Source: Pseudoduganella lutea (GTDB lineage Bacteria > Pseudomonadota > Gammaproteobacteria > Burkholderiales > Burkholderiaceae_D). Taken from it: a stretch of DNA of 64,000 bases. Below, in pieces: positions 62,655 to 64,000 of this stretch. Under the pieces are notes generated by a model that saw only the letters and a list, made by a program, of their open reading frames with translations, did no database searches and had not been told where the DNA came from. Location of the stretch: assembly GCF_004209755.1 (NCBI RefSeq), contig NZ_CP035913.1, forward strand, positions 5,022,001-5,086,000, given 5' to 3'. Position numbers and translations under genes: made by a program. Each line of letters opens with the position of its first letter. The first letter of the stretch is position 1.

Positions 62655-64000
62655 CTATAACGTGTTGGGAATGGAAAATGTAAAGGTGGCGCCCTGGCCG
62701 GGCACCGCGGCGGCGGTGACGGCGCCGCCATGGCGTTCCACGATGCGGCGCACGTTGGCCAGGCCAATGCCGGTACCCTGGAAGTCTTCCATCCGGTGCA
62801 GGCGCTGGAAGACGCCGAACAGCTTGTGCACGTAGTCCATGTTGAAGCCGATGCCATTGTCGGCCACCGTGAACACCGTCACGGCGGCTTCGCGCCGGCC
62901 GTCGACGCGGATCACGGCGGGATCTTTCTTGCCCGTGAACTTGACCGCGTTGGACAACAGGTTGTAGAGCGCCAGCTGGAGGAACGTGGGATCGGCGACA
63001 ACCGGCGGCAGGTCGGCCACGTGCCACTCGACGCGGCGGTCGCCGGTATCGAGGGCCAGCTTGTCGATGCATGATTTCACCAGCTCGTTCATGTCGATGC
63101 GCACGGGGCGCAGCGAGGCGCGGCCCATCTGGGAAAAGCTCAGCAGGTCGTCGACGAGCTTGCCGGCCAGCCGTGCCGATTCCTTGATGTTGACGAGGAA
63201 GCGCTGCTGCTTTTCCGGCGAGCCGGTGCCGGCCGTTTCCAGCAGCAGGTCGGAAAAGCCGACGATGTGGCGCAGCGGCGCGCGCAGGTCGTGCGACACG
63301 GAATAGGAAAACGCCTCTAGCTCCTTGTTGGCGCGGCCCAGTTCCTCGGCCAGTTCGGCCATCTGCTCGGCGCGCTCCAGCGCGATGCCCAGCAGCGCCG
63401 TGCGAAATTCCAGCGCCATCTCGATTTCGCCCGGGTGCCACGGCGCGGCGGTGCCATGCACCGTTTCGCGCCATGACGCAAAGCTGGTGCGGGGACTGAG
63501 CTGCGTCGGCGCGCCGGGTGCCGCTTCCTTGGCGTGGGGGTTCCCGGCCCAGTCGATCGTGTACACGAACTCCGGGCGGAACCACAGCAGGTAATGCTTG
63601 TGGATGCGCGAGATCGGCATCGCCAGCAAGCCGCTGGCACTTTGCCGATAGGCCCCGGCGGGCGGGAATTCGGCGGCCAGCCGGTCGGTGTGATACAGGT
63701 CTTCATGCGTGTTCACCTGCAGCCAGCCGATCAGTTCGCGCAGCTGCGCCTCGTCCGGCGTGTCGCCATAGCTGACGATGCGGTCGTCGACGATGATCGC
63801 GGCGCCGCCGGCGCGCGCGAAATGCAGCAGCTGCGGGAAGACGCTGCCCATGTTCTCGATGAAGTTGGCGCCCTGCGTGAGCCCCGCCAGCACCGACACC
63901 ATGATGCGCCGCACTTCCAGCCGGAACTGCAGTTCGTCGCGCACTTCCCGGCTCTCCACGCGCAACGCCAGGATCTGCCCCAGCTGTTCGCAGGCGGTGC
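62655..64000 (-). CDS. Bacteriophytochrome-type histidine kinase (C-terminal part, cut by window edge)
   Basis: The frame is open through base 64000, so the N-terminus with PAS/GAF chromophore domains lies outside. The visible part is the end of the GAF (LGQILALRVESREVRDE), a PHY domain (ASGLLAMPISRIHKHYLLWFRPE, with SPRTSFASWRETV), then HisKA with YSVSHDLRAPLRHIVGF and HATPase with LLSNAVKFTG and DNGIGFN. PHY plus kinase plus an Rcp1-type regulator is the classic red/far-red light sensing pair. Chromophore Cys not visible here. Confidence 0.92.
   Translation of the reverse strand, partial: TACEQLGQILALRVESREVRDELQFRLEVRRIMVSVLAGLTQGANFIENMGSVFPQLLHFARAGGAAIIVDDRIVSYGDTPDEAQLRELIGWLQVNTHEDLYHTDRLAAEFPPAGAYRQSASGLLAMPISRIHKHYLLWFRPEFVYTIDWAGNPHAKEAAPGAPTQLSPRTSFASWRETVHGTAAPWHPGEIEMALEFRTALLGIALERAEQMAELAEELGRANKELEAFSYSVSHDLRAPLRHIVGFSDLLLETAGTGSPEKQQRFLVNIKESARLAGKLVDDLLSFSQMGRASLRPVRIDMNELVKSCIDKLALDTGDRRVEWHVADLPPVVADPTFLQLALYNLLSNAVKFTGKKDPAVIRVDGRREAAVTVFTVADNGIGFNMDYVHKLFGVFQRLHRMEDFQGTGIGLANVRRIVERHGGAVTAAAVPGQGATFTFSIPNTL

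Overview
The window comes from a high-GC betaproteobacterium, most likely an Oxalobacteraceae member of the Massilia/Duganella/Pseudoduganella group. I infer this from the overall gene content, two PEP-CTERM surface proteins, an ECF42-type sigma factor with YCII partners, the dapC-dapD-pilT-like-yffB-dapE-prmB gene order, and repeated intergenic GGGGTCAGACCCC-type hairpins. I see no rRNA, tRNA, CRISPR array, insertion sequence or prophage. It reads as ordinary chromosome with several small adaptive modules.

Layout. 1-6.3 kb: the end of an MdtC-like RND pump with its outer-membrane lipoprotein, an S46 dipeptidyl-peptidase and a PEP-CTERM protein. 6.3-12.5 kb: a DUF1810 protein, an S9 peptidase, a PnuC-family vitamin transporter with a NadR-like kinase, and, facing them, a TonB receptor under a clear TPP riboswitch. 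12.5-16.8 kb: an encapsulated-ferritin-like protein lacking metal ligands, Imm26, GFA, then a VOC-YCII-YCII-ECF42 operon. 17-22.4 kb: OmpR/EnvZ, a small secreted protein, a frameshifted FapA and CheW. 22.5-30.5 kb (minus): the lysine-biosynthesis operon with a PilT/PilU-like ATPase, ending in prmB and an ABC-F ATPase. 30.6-34 kb: a MerR/Mut7-C pair, a small membrane protein with a MerR-type operator, a VOC protein and a DEAD-box helicase.

34-40.5 kb holds the most interesting system. NtrC-like sites and a textbook sigma-54 promoter precede a long structured leader, which precedes an NMT1-type ABC transporter, a Rieske oxygenase, a VanB-type reductase and an 8-oxoguanine-deaminase-like amidohydrolase. 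Together they look like a nitrogen-regulated pathway for uptake and oxidation of a purine-like compound. The leader may be an NMT1-motif (xanthine/urate) riboswitch.

40.6-49.7 kb: MlaE/MlaD/lipoprotein without an ATPase gene, LysR and MFS genes, a large M16 peptidase, a tandem repeat and small proteins. 49.8-64 kb: an FGGY kinase, a REC-PAS-GGDEF cyclase, an aminotransferase with RidA, an EamA exporter divergent from a MocR regulator, htpG behind a sigma-32 promoter, a CHRD/PEP-CTERM protein, a REC-HK-REC hybrid kinase, and an Rcp1-type regulator with the C-terminal part of a bacteriophytochrome kinase cut by the window edge.
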